Position numbers and translations under genes: made by a program
Shown: positions 50,929 through 58,904 of the stretch, one piece after another
Numbering within the stretch: position 1 is the first letter of the stretch
How the letters are laid out: every line of letters starts with the position of its first letter
DNA from: an uncultured Nocardioides sp.
Lineage (GTDB): Bacteria > Actinomycetota > Actinomycetes > Propionibacteriales > Nocardioidaceae
NCBI RefSeq assembly: GCF_947489365.1
Contig: NZ_CANLDB010000002.1
Span: 62,001 to 126,000 of the forward strand
Length of the DNA stretch: 64,000 nt
Direction of reading: 5' to 3'
The notes under the pieces: model-generated
Seen by the model: the letters and a program-made list of their open reading frames with translations, nothing else
Database searches by the model: none
Told to the model about the DNA's origin: nothing

Positions 50929-51356
50929 CCGTGCTCCTTCGAGTCGGGGACCATCAGTCTCGCGAAGTCGCCCGGGGCCCAGGCGACCTCCCAGCGGTAG
51001 CCGTCGGGGTCGGCGAAGTAGCCGGAGTAGCCACCCCACTCGCGGTCGCTCGCGGCCTCGACGGGGTCGGCCCCGGCGGCGCGGGCGTCGTCCAGGACGC
51101 CGTCGACCGTCGCCCGGTCGCGGCAGTTGTGGGCCAGGGTGATCGGCGCGAGCCCGGCCCCCCGTCGTACGGGACCGACCTCGGCCTCGAACGACGTCTC
51201 CTCCCACAGCGACAGCAGCACCCGGTCGGCCACGGTGAACATCAGCACGTCCTGCTCGTCGACCGTCGCCTCCCACCCCAGCCCGTCGACGTAGAACGCT
51301 CGCGACCGCGCCCGGTCGGCCACCGCCAGGGTCACCAGGCTCACTCGCTGCTCCAT
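50925..51356 (-). CDS. VOC-family (glyoxalase-like) protein
   Basis: 143 residues: VSLVTLAVADRARSRAFYVD, GLGWEATVDEQDVLMFTVAD, GAGLAPITLAHNCRDRATVD and GYSGYFADPDGYRWEVAW, a standard VOC pattern. Its stop overlaps the following gene's ATG by four bases (ATGA), so the two VOC proteins are made together. Substrate unknown. Confidence 0.87.
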   Translation of the reverse strand: MEQRVSLVTLAVADRARSRAFYVDGLGWEATVDEQDVLMFTVADRVLLSLWEETSFEAEVGPVRRGAGLAPITLAHNCRDRATVDGVLDDARAAGADPVEAASDREWGGYSGYFADPDGYRWEVAWAPGDFARLMVPDSKEHG

Positions 51357-51396
51357 GCCTGCCACCCAACCACCGCCCGCCGACGTCGTGAAGGCC

Positions 51397-51480
51397 GAGT
51401 CGGCACGTCTGCGCACGTCAAGGGGGTCGAGTCGGCACGTCTGCGCACGTGAGGAGGGTCGAGTCGGCACGTCTGCGCAG
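51397..51480. repeat. repeat family B array, inverted orientation (3 units)
   Basis: GAGTCGGCACGTCTGCGCA at 51397, 51429 and 51461, exact 32-bp period: the reverse complement of the core at 26344-26428. It lies just upstream of the VOC gene. Confidence 0.9.
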
Positions 51481-51579
51481 GCGACAGGTGGGCGGTGCGG
51501 CGGCAGTGCCGACCTAGGCCCGCGCCGCGACCGATTCGGCGCTTCCCACGTGCACAAGCGCCGCCTCGAGCCCTCTGGC

Positions 51580-51664
51580 TGCGCAGACGTGCCGACTCGA
51601 GCCTCCTCAGCTGCGCAGACGTGCCGACTCGAGCCCCCTCAGCTGCGCAGACGTGCCGACTCGA
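51580..51664. repeat. repeat family B array, direct orientation (3 units)
   Basis: TGCGCAGACGTGCCGACTCG(A) at 51580, 51612 and 51644, again 32 bp apart, facing the inverted array 100 bp away. The last unit contains the final codons and stop of the GNAT gene (ending VESARLRS). Confidence 0.9.
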
Positions 51665-52298
51665 CCCTCAAGGGGGTGCGCTGGTGGCCATGGTCGTCGA
51701 AGTTCGCGGGGTCGAGCCAGGCCTCGTGGACGGCGCGTACGGCGGGCCAGTCGCGGTCGAGCATCGCGAACCAGGCGGTGTCGCGGTTGAGGCCCTTGAC
51801 GACCTTGTGCTGGCGGAAGACGCCCTCGGGCGTGAACCCCAGGCGGACGGCGGCGCGCTGGGAGGGCTCGTTGAGGTCGTCGCACTTCCACTCGACGCGG
51901 CGGTAGCCCGCGTCGAAGGCCTGCCGCAGCAGCAGGCTGACGGCCTCGGTGGACGCCGCGGTGCGCTGCATGGACGAGCCGAAGACCACCCAGGCGACCT
52001 CGGTGCAGCCGTCGGCCGGGGCCTGGCGGATCCAGCTGATGCGTCCCGCCACCGCTCCCCCGCCGGGCCGGATGACGAACGTCTCCATCCCCGGGTCGGC
52101 GAGCTGCGCCCCGACGAGAGCGCGCATGGCGGTGTCGTCGGCCGGCGGCTCCACGGGCAGGAAGCGCCACGACGTGTCCGGGCCGGCGACCGCCGTGCGG
52201 AGCGCCTCGGCGTGCTCGACGGACAGGGGCTCGAGGACGACGTGCGCGCCCTCGAGGCGGGTCGCGGTCAGCGGGGCGGGCGGCGTCCAGTCGAGCAC
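51639..52298 (-). CDS. RimJ/RimL-type GNAT acetyltransferase
   Basis: 219 residues: LEGAHVVLEPLSVEHAEALR, WVVFGSSMQRTAASTEAVSL followed by LLRQAFDAGYRRVEWKCDDL, and SQRAAVRLGFTPEGVFRQH. It belongs to the GNAT family acting on proteins or small molecules. TAGGGT lies six bases before GTG 52298 (leaderless). The C-terminal tail VESARLRS is translated from a family B repeat unit, an addition not expected in the enzyme fold. Confidence 0.87.
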   Translation of the reverse strand: MLDWTPPAPLTATRLEGAHVVLEPLSVEHAEALRTAVAGPDTSWRFLPVEPPADDTAMRALVGAQLADPGMETFVIRPGGGAVAGRISWIRQAPADGCTEVAWVVFGSSMQRTAASTEAVSLLLRQAFDAGYRRVEWKCDDLNEPSQRAAVRLGFTPEGVFRQHKVVKGLNRDTAWFAMLDRDWPAVRAVHEAWLDPANFDDHGHQRTPLRVESARLRS

Positions 52299-52323
52299 GG
52301 GCCGACCCTAGGGCCGGACGACG

Positions 52324-53550
52324 TCAGCGGCCCAACGACTTCCGCCACCCGGTGAAGGACTGCACCGGCGCCGGGCGGGGCCGGATGAGCCAGGGCCAGG
52401 GGTGGGTCTCGACGACGTCGAGGCCGGCGGCGCGGCGGGCCCACCCCGGCACCGGTGCGTACGTCGCGGCGAGGGGCGTCCCGGACAGCTCGGCGACGAC
52501 GTCCCCGCGGCGTACCTCGACCTCGCGCGTCGCGGCCAGCTCCCCGAGGGTCTCGGACAGGAAGACCAGCCGCTTGCCCGACAGCCGCAGCCGGCGCAGC
52601 AGGGGCTCGTCGAAGACGAAGACGGCCGGGCGGTCGGCGTCCGCGGCCAGGGCGGGGTCACGCTCGGAGAGCGACTCCGCGGTCAGCCACACCCGCTCCG
52701 CTCCCCCGGCTCCCTCGACCTCGGCCGGGCCCGGAGGGATCTCGCCCTTGCGCAGGTCGGGACCGTCCACCGACGGCCCGGTGTCGGCCTCGGGCCACCC
52801 CTGCACCGGGCAGTCCTTCTTCAGGGCGCACCGGTTGCACAGCTGCGGCGCCCGCTTCTCGACCTGCCACCGGCTGAAGCCGTACGGCTTGCCCGAGCCC
52901 GTGCCGATCGTCCACTGCCACCCGAGGCGGTTCGCGGCCCGGGAGCCGTCGACGAGGTGGGCGAACATCTCGTCCTCCCCGTCCCGCCAGGTCGCCCCGG
53001 CGCGGACGGCCCACTGCGAGGCCAGCCACATGCGGGTCTGGTTCACGACCCAGCCGTCGTCGTGGAGCTCGCCGACGACGGCGTCCATGCAGGCCATCTC
53101 GCGGGGCCACGGCTCGTCCCACGCCGGCGGGCGTGGCTGCTCGCGGCGCAGGCTGCGGCCCAGGTCATCGCCGACGCGGGCGTAGAGGTGGCGGGCGTAC
53201 TCCTGCCACATCAGCTCGTCGCGGTACTTCGTGCGGTCCCGGCCCTGAGCGTCGGCGACGGCGTCCCAGACCTCGGTGAGGGTGAGCAGCCCGTGCCGGA
53301 TGTACGGCGACATGCGGCTCGCACCACGCCGTTCGACCGGCAGCACCGTCGAGCGCGTGCGGGCGTAGCTCGTGACGTCGAGCGTCGCCAGGGCGGCGTC
53401 GGCGGCGGACTGGCCACCCCGGAACGCCCCCGAGCGGACCCCGTCGGGACCCTCCCGGGTCAGGTCGCCGAGGTGCTCGGCGACCCACGCCTCGACGTCG
53501 GCGACCTCGGCACCGTCGGCGACGGACGGGGGGCTCGGCAGGACGGACAT
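52324..53550 (-). CDS. photolyase/cryptochrome-like protein with permuted domains
   Basis: 408 residues. Residues 1-235 resemble the C-terminal FAD-binding half of photolyases: GAFRGGQSAADAAL, SRMSPYIRHGLLTLTEVW, KYRDELMWQEYARHLYARVG, DDGWVVNQTRMWLASQW, GWQWTIGTGSGKPYGFSRW. Then a cysteine cluster CNRCALKKDC, and a C-terminal ~130 residues with ERVWLTAESLSERDP, AVFVFDEPLLRRLRLSGKRL and VFLSETLGELAATREVEVRR, which reads like the N-terminal Rossmann-type photolyase domain. The order is the reverse of classical photolyases. The cysteines could bind an Fe-S cluster. Function unproven. Confidence 0.7.
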   Translation of the reverse strand: MSVLPSPPSVADGAEVADVEAWVAEHLGDLTREGPDGVRSGAFRGGQSAADAALATLDVTSYARTRSTVLPVERRGASRMSPYIRHGLLTLTEVWDAVADAQGRDRTKYRDELMWQEYARHLYARVGDDLGRSLRREQPRPPAWDEPWPREMACMDAVVGELHDDGWVVNQTRMWLASQWAVRAGATWRDGEDEMFAHLVDGSRAANRLGWQWTIGTGSGKPYGFSRWQVEKRAPQLCNRCALKKDCPVQGWPEADTGPSVDGPDLRKGEIPPGPAEVEGAGGAERVWLTAESLSERDPALAADADRPAVFVFDEPLLRRLRLSGKRLVFLSETLGELAATREVEVRRGDVVAELSGTPLAATYAPVPGWARRAAGLDVVETHPWPWLIRPRPAPVQSFTGWRKSLGR

Positions 53551-53573
53551 GCCCCCAGGTGCCCCGAGACGCC

Positions 53574-54806
53574 TCAGCGCAGCAGGGCGGCGACCTCCTC
53601 GATGCCCCGCCGCACCTCGTCGTACGACGTCGACAGCGGCGAGAGCCCGATGCGCAGGCCGCCGGGGTCGCGGTAGTCGGGGATCACGTCCCGCTTCCAC
53701 AGCGCCGCCACGACCTCCCGCATGCGCGGGTGGGTCAGCGTGAGGTGGCCTCCGCGGCGCCCGGCTTCGCGGGGCGAGGCCAGCTCGACGCCCAGCGGAG
53801 CGAGCAGCTCGTCGGCCAGCTCGATCGCGTACGACGTCAGGCCGACCGACTTCTCCCGCACCGCGGGCATCCCCACCGCGGCGAGCAGCGCGAGCATGTC
53901 CCGCATCGGCTGCATGGCCAGCACCGGCGGGGTGCCGGACAGGAGCCGTCGTACGCCGGGGTCCGGGGTGTGACCGGGGCCCATCGCGAACGGGTCCGCG
54001 TGGCCCATCCACCCGCTCACCGGCTGGTCGAGCTCGGGCAGGTGGCGCGCGGCGACGTACCCGAACGCCGGGGAACCGGGTCCGCCGTTGACGTACTTGT
54101 ACGTGCACCCCACGGCCAGGTCGACGTCCCAGGCGTCCAGCTCGACCGGCACGGAGCCGACGGAGTGCGAGAGGTCCCACAGGGTCAGCGCGCCCGCCTC
54201 GTGCGCGAGGGCGGTGATGCCCGGCACGTCCGCGACGTACGCCGACCGGTAGGCCACGTGGCTGGCCAGGACCACCGCGGTCTCCGGCCCGACCACCGAC
54301 GCCGCCTGGTCGAGGGTCAGGCCGGCGGCCGGGTCGGTCTCGACCCAGCGCAGCCGCAGCCCGCACTCCCGGGCGACCGCCTCGGCGACGTAGCGGTCGG
54401 TCGGGAAGTTGTCGGTGTCGACGACGATCTCGGTCCGGTCCGGACGCGCGGCCACGGCGGCCCGGAGCAGCTTGTAGAGGACGACGGTGGTCGAGTCGGC
54501 GACCACCACCTGGCCGGGGGCGGCGCCGAGGCAGACCAGCCCCAGCTCGTCACCGACGACGAGCGGCAGCTCCATCCACTGCTCGTCCCAGCCGCGGATC
54601 AGCCGCCCGCCCCACTCGTGCTCGACGAAGACACCCATCCGCTCGACCGTGGTCGCCAGCGGCCGGCCGAGCGAGTTGCCGTCGAAGTAGGTCAGCGGCG
54701 AGCCTGCCCCCACGAACCGGTCGCGGTAGGCCGCGAGGCGGTCGTCGTGGTCGAGGGCGGCGGCGCGCCCGGAGGCCGCGCCGGTGGGGGTCCCCGTCGA
54801 GTTCAT
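53574..54806 (-). CDS. kynU: kynureninase
   Basis: 410 residues, fold-type I PLP enzyme: TYFDGNSLGRPL, GWDEQWMELPLVVGDELG, VADSTTVVLYKLLRAAVAAR, DNFPTDRYVAEAV, WDLSHSVGSVPVELDAWDVD, and the PLP-lysine region GCTYKYVNGGPGSPAF. It cleaves kynurenine to anthranilate and alanine. TAGGAC lies six bases before ATG 54806. No other kynurenine pathway gene is in the window. Confidence 0.94.
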   Translation of the reverse strand: MNSTGTPTGAASGRAAALDHDDRLAAYRDRFVGAGSPLTYFDGNSLGRPLATTVERMGVFVEHEWGGRLIRGWDEQWMELPLVVGDELGLVCLGAAPGQVVVADSTTVVLYKLLRAAVAARPDRTEIVVDTDNFPTDRYVAEAVARECGLRLRWVETDPAAGLTLDQAASVVGPETAVVLASHVAYRSAYVADVPGITALAHEAGALTLWDLSHSVGSVPVELDAWDVDLAVGCTYKYVNGGPGSPAFGYVAARHLPELDQPVSGWMGHADPFAMGPGHTPDPGVRRLLSGTPPVLAMQPMRDMLALLAAVGMPAVREKSVGLTSYAIELADELLAPLGVELASPREAGRRGGHLTLTHPRMREVVAALWKRDVIPDYRDPGGLRIGLSPLSTSYDEVRRGIEEVAALLR

Positions 54807-54815
54807 GCGCCAGTC

Positions 54816-55799
54816 CTACCGGACGGTGCCGCCACCGTCCTCCCCCGGCGCGCGGGGCAGCCGGATCGTGGTGGCGTACGGCCGGTGGTCCGACGAGGCG
54901 ACCGGGGCCAGCACCCGCGGCCGGGCGACGTACGACGTCCCCGCGTCCACGAGGCTGCCGTCGATGACGCGCGAGCGGACGTAGCCGTCGCGGACGTCCT
55001 CGAACGTCCCCGGCCCGTCGTACGACGCGGGCCAGGCGGGCACCAGCCCCGAGCCCGCCCAGGCCGCTCGCAGGTGCTCCCGGGCCCACGGCTGCTTCAC
55101 GTCGACGTTCCAGTCCGCGACGACGAGGCGCACGTCCGGGTCGTGGCGCCGCGTCAGCCGGTCGACCTGGGCGCGGTAGCCCGCGAGCGCGTCGTCGTAC
55201 GCCGCCAGCCGGCTGGCCAGCACCGGGGCGGGGTCGAAGCCGGTGCCGTCGGGGCGCTCCACCAGCGACGGCAGGTGGGCCACCGTGACCAGCAGGACGA
55301 CCCCGGTGTCGCGGTGCTCCAGCACGACCGCGGTCGCGTTGGAGGGGATGCTGCGGGCGGCGCCCTCCTCGGACGGGAAGGTCCGCTCCGAGACCGGCAG
55401 CGTCGCCCGCGCGCGCTCCGTCCAGGCGGCGTCGCGCCACGCCACGCTCGCGTCCGCGCGTCGGGCGGGGCGCGGGCCCGTGCCGGGGAACCACGCCGCC
55501 GACCAACCCGGCGCGGTGAGGACGGCCTGCCGGGCGGGGTCCCCGGCGGACTCGGTCATGGTCACCAGGTCCGCGTCGCGACGCCAGCGGCGCAGGTCCG
55601 CCGCCACCGCGTCCGCCGACGCCGTCCACAGCGAGCTGGCGTGCACGTGCCGCAGCCGCAGCGCCCCGACCGGCGGCGGCTCCGGCCCCGGACCGACCAC
55701 CGGGGCGGCCTCCGCCGGGGTCGGGGGTCCGCAGAGCGGGAGGAGCGCGACCACGGCGAGGAGCAGGCAGGACAGGACGGTGTGAACCCGAGACGTCAC
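54816..55799 (-). CDS. secreted endonuclease/exonuclease/phosphatase-like protein
   Basis: 327 residues with a signal peptide (TVLSCLLLAVVALLPLCGPP, cleavage near AEAAP). The mature part has features of the EEP fold: HVHASSLW, MTESAGD, VAHLPSLVERPDG, RLVVADWNVDVKQPW (in EEP enzymes GDFN) and VASSDHRPYATTIRL (SDH). Metal-dependent phosphodiesterase activity is plausible though the first conserved Asn/Glu motifs are weak. TAGCGT lies eight bases before GTG 55799. Confidence 0.72.
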   Translation of the reverse strand: MTSRVHTVLSCLLLAVVALLPLCGPPTPAEAAPVVGPGPEPPPVGALRLRHVHASSLWTASADAVAADLRRWRRDADLVTMTESAGDPARQAVLTAPGWSAAWFPGTGPRPARRADASVAWRDAAWTERARATLPVSERTFPSEEGAARSIPSNATAVVLEHRDTGVVLLVTVAHLPSLVERPDGTGFDPAPVLASRLAAYDDALAGYRAQVDRLTRRHDPDVRLVVADWNVDVKQPWAREHLRAAWAGSGLVPAWPASYDGPGTFEDVRDGYVRSRVIDGSLVDAGTSYVARPRVLAPVASSDHRPYATTIRLPRAPGEDGGGTVR

Positions 55800-55884
55800 G
55801 TCCCGCGACGCTAGGAAGCCGGTGCGATCAGCGGGTGACCTCGTCGTGAACGACGGACGCACGTCCTGCGGATAGCGTGCCGCC

Positions 55885-56448
55885 GTGCGACGCATCCTCG
55901 GCCTGGCCGGCCCGCCGGGCGCCGGCAAGACGACGTACGCCGTCGCGTGGGCTCGGGAGATCGGCGCGGCGTACCTGCCCATGGACGGCTTCCACCTCGC
56001 CGACGTCGCCCTCGACGCCCTCGGGCTGCGGGACCGCAAGGGCGCGCCGGAGACCTTCGACGCCGCCGGGTACGCCGCCCTGCTGCGGCGCCTGCGCGAG
56101 GGTCCGGCCGACACGGTGTGGGCGCCGGCGTTCGAGCGGGACCTCGAGCAGCCGCTGGCCGGGGCGATCGGGATCGGCCCCGAGGCCGACGTCGTGGTCA
56201 CCGAGGGCAACTACCTGCTGCTGGACACCCCGTCGTGGCGGGCGGTGCGCGACGCGCTCGACGAGTGCGCCTACCTCGACGTCGACGACGCCGTACGCCA
56301 CGAGCGGCTCGTCGCCCGCCACGTGGCGTTCGGCAAGACCCCCGCGGACGCCGAGGCCTGGGTCGAGGCGGTCGACGAGCCGAACGCGGCACTGGTCGTC
56401 GCGTCGAGGCCCCGCGCGGACCGCGTCGTCCGCGCCGGGACGACGTAG
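55885..56448 (+). CDS. uridine kinase-like P-loop kinase
   Basis: 187 residues: ILGLAGPPGAGKTTYAVAWA (Walker A), YLPMDGFHLADVALDALGLR (substrate Asp/His), KGAPETFDAAGYAALL, TEGNYLLLD, and a C-terminal lid with RLVARHVAFGKTPADAE. It belongs to the nucleoside/nucleotide kinase group related to PanK, uridine kinase and YfdG/FrcK proteins. TAGCGT lies six bases before GTG 55885. Substrate not determined. Confidence 0.87.
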   Translation: MRRILGLAGPPGAGKTTYAVAWAREIGAAYLPMDGFHLADVALDALGLRDRKGAPETFDAAGYAALLRRLREGPADTVWAPAFERDLEQPLAGAIGIGPEADVVVTEGNYLLLDTPSWRAVRDALDECAYLDVDDAVRHERLVARHVAFGKTPADAEAWVEAVDEPNAALVVASRPRADRVVRAGTT

Positions 56449-56887
56449 ATCCACCTGCCAACAAACCGGCCCTGAGGGGCACCGGGCGCGGAACACCCGT
56501 TCTCCCAGGACGGCCACGGCGCGGTACGCCGTCCACGAGCCCTCGGACCCCGTCGACGCCCTGACCTGGGACGACGTCCGGAAGGCCCTGATCCGGCCCT
56601 GGCGAGACATCACCACCGGGGCCGTTCGTTACAGCGAGAGTTGCCAAACCGGCCGGTAACAACGGGGCCGGGTGGTCGCGGCCGCCACCCCGGTTCTGCC
56701 ATCGTCGATCTGCCGCCTTCCCGGCGGCCACCGCCTCGGACCGCGGTCCCGCCCACCGTGCGGGACCACCGAGAGCCCGTCCGGTCGCGTCGCACGCCTT
56801 GCGTGCGGCGTGCCGTCGCGGGTCCACCGCCCCATCGTGACCCGACGGGTCGGTGCCGCGCGTCCGAACGACGTAGAGGAGACACCC
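56449..56887. other. 439-bp gap without a supported gene
   Basis: No convincing gene on either strand. It contains GTTACAGCGAGAGTTGCCAA, a CCGGCCGG palindrome near 56657, and a GGTGG.../...CCACC fold near 56670-56692. Since the downstream gene encodes an exported protein, a long 5' UTR with a regulatory RNA is possible, but I could not match it to a known riboswitch. AGAGGAG lies near 56875 before the next ATG. Confidence 0.4.
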
Positions 56888-57562
56888 ATGAGCACCACGA
56901 CCGTCCAGACCCCCACCCGAGCCCGCCGCGTGACGACGGGTCTCGCCGCCCTCGCCCTGTCCGGTTCCCTGCTCGCCGCGGGGGCGGGTCTCAGCCCCGC
57001 CGCCGCCGCGGAGTCCCAGCGCTCGCCCGCCTCGCCCGTCGTCAGCAGCACCGACCAGGCCAAGGTCACCGCGAAGGTGCGCGGCGTCGCCGAGGACGGC
57101 CGCAAGGTCGTCGGCCGGTTCACCCCCGAGCGCTTCGTCGCCGGCTCCGACGGGGTCGAGGTCGTCGGCGAGATCACCGGCAAGCTCGTCGGCAAGCGCG
57201 GCCAGCGGACCTTCACCGAGACCGTGCGGATGCCGGTGCAGGAGATCAACGGCACCGACCTGACGGACCTGCCCACCGGCTCCCGGGCCGACGTCGCCCG
57301 CGACGCCACGCGGGCGGCGCAGGACGGCCCCGCCTGCGACGTGCTGAACCTGGTGCTCGGCCCCCTGGACCTCGACCTGCTCGGCCTGGAGGTCAGCCTG
57401 AACCGGGTCGTGCTGGACATCGTCGCCCGCAGCGGCGCCGGCAATCTGCTCGGCAACCTGCTGTGCGCGGTGACCGGCCTGCTCGACGGCCTCAGCCTCG
57501 GCCCGGTGCTGCAGCGACTCGTCGACGCCCTCAACGACCTGCTGGGCGGCCTGCGCCTCTGA
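56888..57562 (+). CDS. secreted protein of unknown function (GPACDVLNLVLGPL family)
   Basis: 224 residues. Signal peptide RRVTTGLAALALSGSLLAAG ending near AAAAES. The C-terminal half GPACDVLNLVLGPLDLDLLG, LEVSLNRVVLDIVARSGAGN, LLGNLLCAVTGLLDG is a Leu-rich pattern with two Cys shared by many actinobacterial secreted proteins; the Cys may form a disulfide. AGAGGAGACACCC precedes ATG 56888. Function unknown. Confidence 0.8.
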   Translation: MSTTTVQTPTRARRVTTGLAALALSGSLLAAGAGLSPAAAAESQRSPASPVVSSTDQAKVTAKVRGVAEDGRKVVGRFTPERFVAGSDGVEVVGEITGKLVGKRGQRTFTETVRMPVQEINGTDLTDLPTGSRADVARDATRAAQDGPACDVLNLVLGPLDLDLLGLEVSLNRVVLDIVARSGAGNLLGNLLCAVTGLLDGLSLGPVLQRLVDALNDLLGGLRL

Positions 57563-57580
57563 GGACCTGAGGACCGGCGC

Positions 57581-57610
57581 CGGTCCCGGACGCCCTGGTG
57601 CGTCCGGGAC
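57581..57610. terminator. 12-bp stem terminator between convergent genes
   Basis: GGTCCCGGACGC (57581-57592), loop CCTGGT, perfect complement to 57610. It lies 19 bp after the secreted protein gene and 14 bp from the stop of the convergent MFS gene, so it can serve both. Confidence 0.8.
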
Positions 57611-57623
57611 CGTTGGCCGTCGC

Positions 57624-58904
57624 CTACGCCGAGCTGCCCCTGACCCCCGCGGACCCGGTCGCCTCGGCGCGGGCCCGGTGCACCGTCTCGGGGGCGAGGA
57701 GCCACGGCAGCACCGCGAGCAGGCTGACCATCGCGGTCACCCCGAAGGCCCAGCCGAAGCCGAGGCGGTCGGCGACGACCCCGACCAGGATCGGGCCGAC
57801 GATCGCGCCGGCGTCCTGGGCCATCTGGAAGGTGCTCAGCACCGTCCCGCCGCTGCGCCCCGCCCCGATCACGTCGGCGACGGTGGCCTGCTGGCCGGGG
57901 TTGAGCAGCCCGGCACCGAGCCCCGAGAGCGCGGAGAGCACGAGCAGGACCAGCAGGTCGCCGCTGAGCCCGATGAGACCGAGACCGGCGGCCGTGACCA
58001 CCAGTCCGGTGAGCACCAGCGGCTTGCGGCCGACGCGGTCGGCCACCCGACCCGCGACCTGCAGGGCGGCGGCGGTCCCGGCGGCGGCGAGCGCGAGCGA
58101 CACCCCGGCGACCCAGGTCGCGTCGTGGACGACGACCGCGAACTGCGGGAGCACCGCCACCCGGACACCGAAGTTGCACCAGCCGTTGGCGAACGCCGAG
58201 GCCAGCGCCGCCCGGTACGCCGCGTCGCCGAGCGCCTCGCGCACCCGCATCGGCGGCGCCGGCGGGACGTCGGGATCGGTCACGGGACGCAGCCGGGCGC
58301 TCGAGAGGCGCAGGCCGACGACGGCGGCCGCGGCGACCAGCGCGACGGCGTACACGACGAACGGGACGCGGAGCCCGAAGCCCGCCAGCGCCCCGCCGAT
58401 GACCGGCCCGAGCATGCCGCCGAGGAGGAACGAGCTGGCGTACGCCGAGGACACCCGGCCGCGGATCGTCGGCGGGGCGAGCCGCACCAGCAGCGCCATC
58501 GCGGAGACGGTGAACATGGTCGAGCCGATGCCGCCGAGCCCGCGCAGCACCAGCAGCTGGGTGTACGACTGCGCGAAGGCGGTCGCCAGCGACGACGCGG
58601 CCACGACGAGCAGGCCGGTCAGGTAGACCGGCCGCTCCCCCAGCCGCGAGACCAGCGCCCCGCCGGCGGGTGCGAACAGCAGCCGGAAGAACGCGAACGC
58701 CGAGACCACCGTCGAGGCCGCGGCGACGCCGACGTCGAAGCTGCGGGCGTACGCCGGCAGCACAGGCGAGACCAGGCCGAAGCCGATCGCGATGACGAAG
58801 GCCGACGCGACCAGGACCTTGATCTCGGCCGGGATCGGGAGCTTCGGCTCCTTGGCCGCCTTGGCCTTCGTCGTCCCGGGCGCCCCGGGCTCGCGCCGCT
58901 TCAG
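57624..58904 (-). CDS. MFS drug-efflux-type transporter
   Basis: About 426 residues, 12 membrane segments: [40 protein letters not shown] (loop 2-3), [20 protein letters not shown], and a second half with [15 protein letters not shown]. It resembles MdtG/TetA-like multidrug exporters. No ATG or GTG lies in frame before the first helix; the only candidate is CTG 58904, which overlaps the ilvD stop by four bases (CTGA), like the ATGA/GTGA couplings elsewhere. The start is therefore unusual and uncertain. Confidence 0.8.
   Translation of the reverse strand: MKRREPGAPGTTKAKAAKEPKLPIPAEIKVLVASAFVIAIGFGLVSPVLPAYARSFDVGVAAASTVVSAFAFFRLLFAPAGGALVSRLGERPVYLTGLLVVAASSLATAFAQSYTQLLVLRGLGGIGSTMFTVSAMALLVRLAPPTIRGRVSSAYASSFLLGGMLGPVIGGALAGFGLRVPFVVYAVALVAAAAVVGLRLSSARLRPVTDPDVPPAPPMRVREALGDAAYRAALASAFANGWCNFGVRVAVLPQFAVVVHDATWVAGVSLALAAAGTAAALQVAGRVADRVGRKPLVLTGLVVTAAGLGLIGLSGDLLVLLVLSALSGLGAGLLNPGQQATVADVIGAGRSGGTVLSTFQMAQDAGAIVGPILVGVVADRLGFGWAFGVTAMVSLLAVLPWLLAPETVHRARAEATGSAGVRGSSA

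Noticed and set aside
56449..56887. c-di-AMP (ydaO-type) riboswitch before the secreted protein gene
   Set aside because: Such switches often precede secreted proteins in actinobacteria, but I could not find the conserved core in this stretch.
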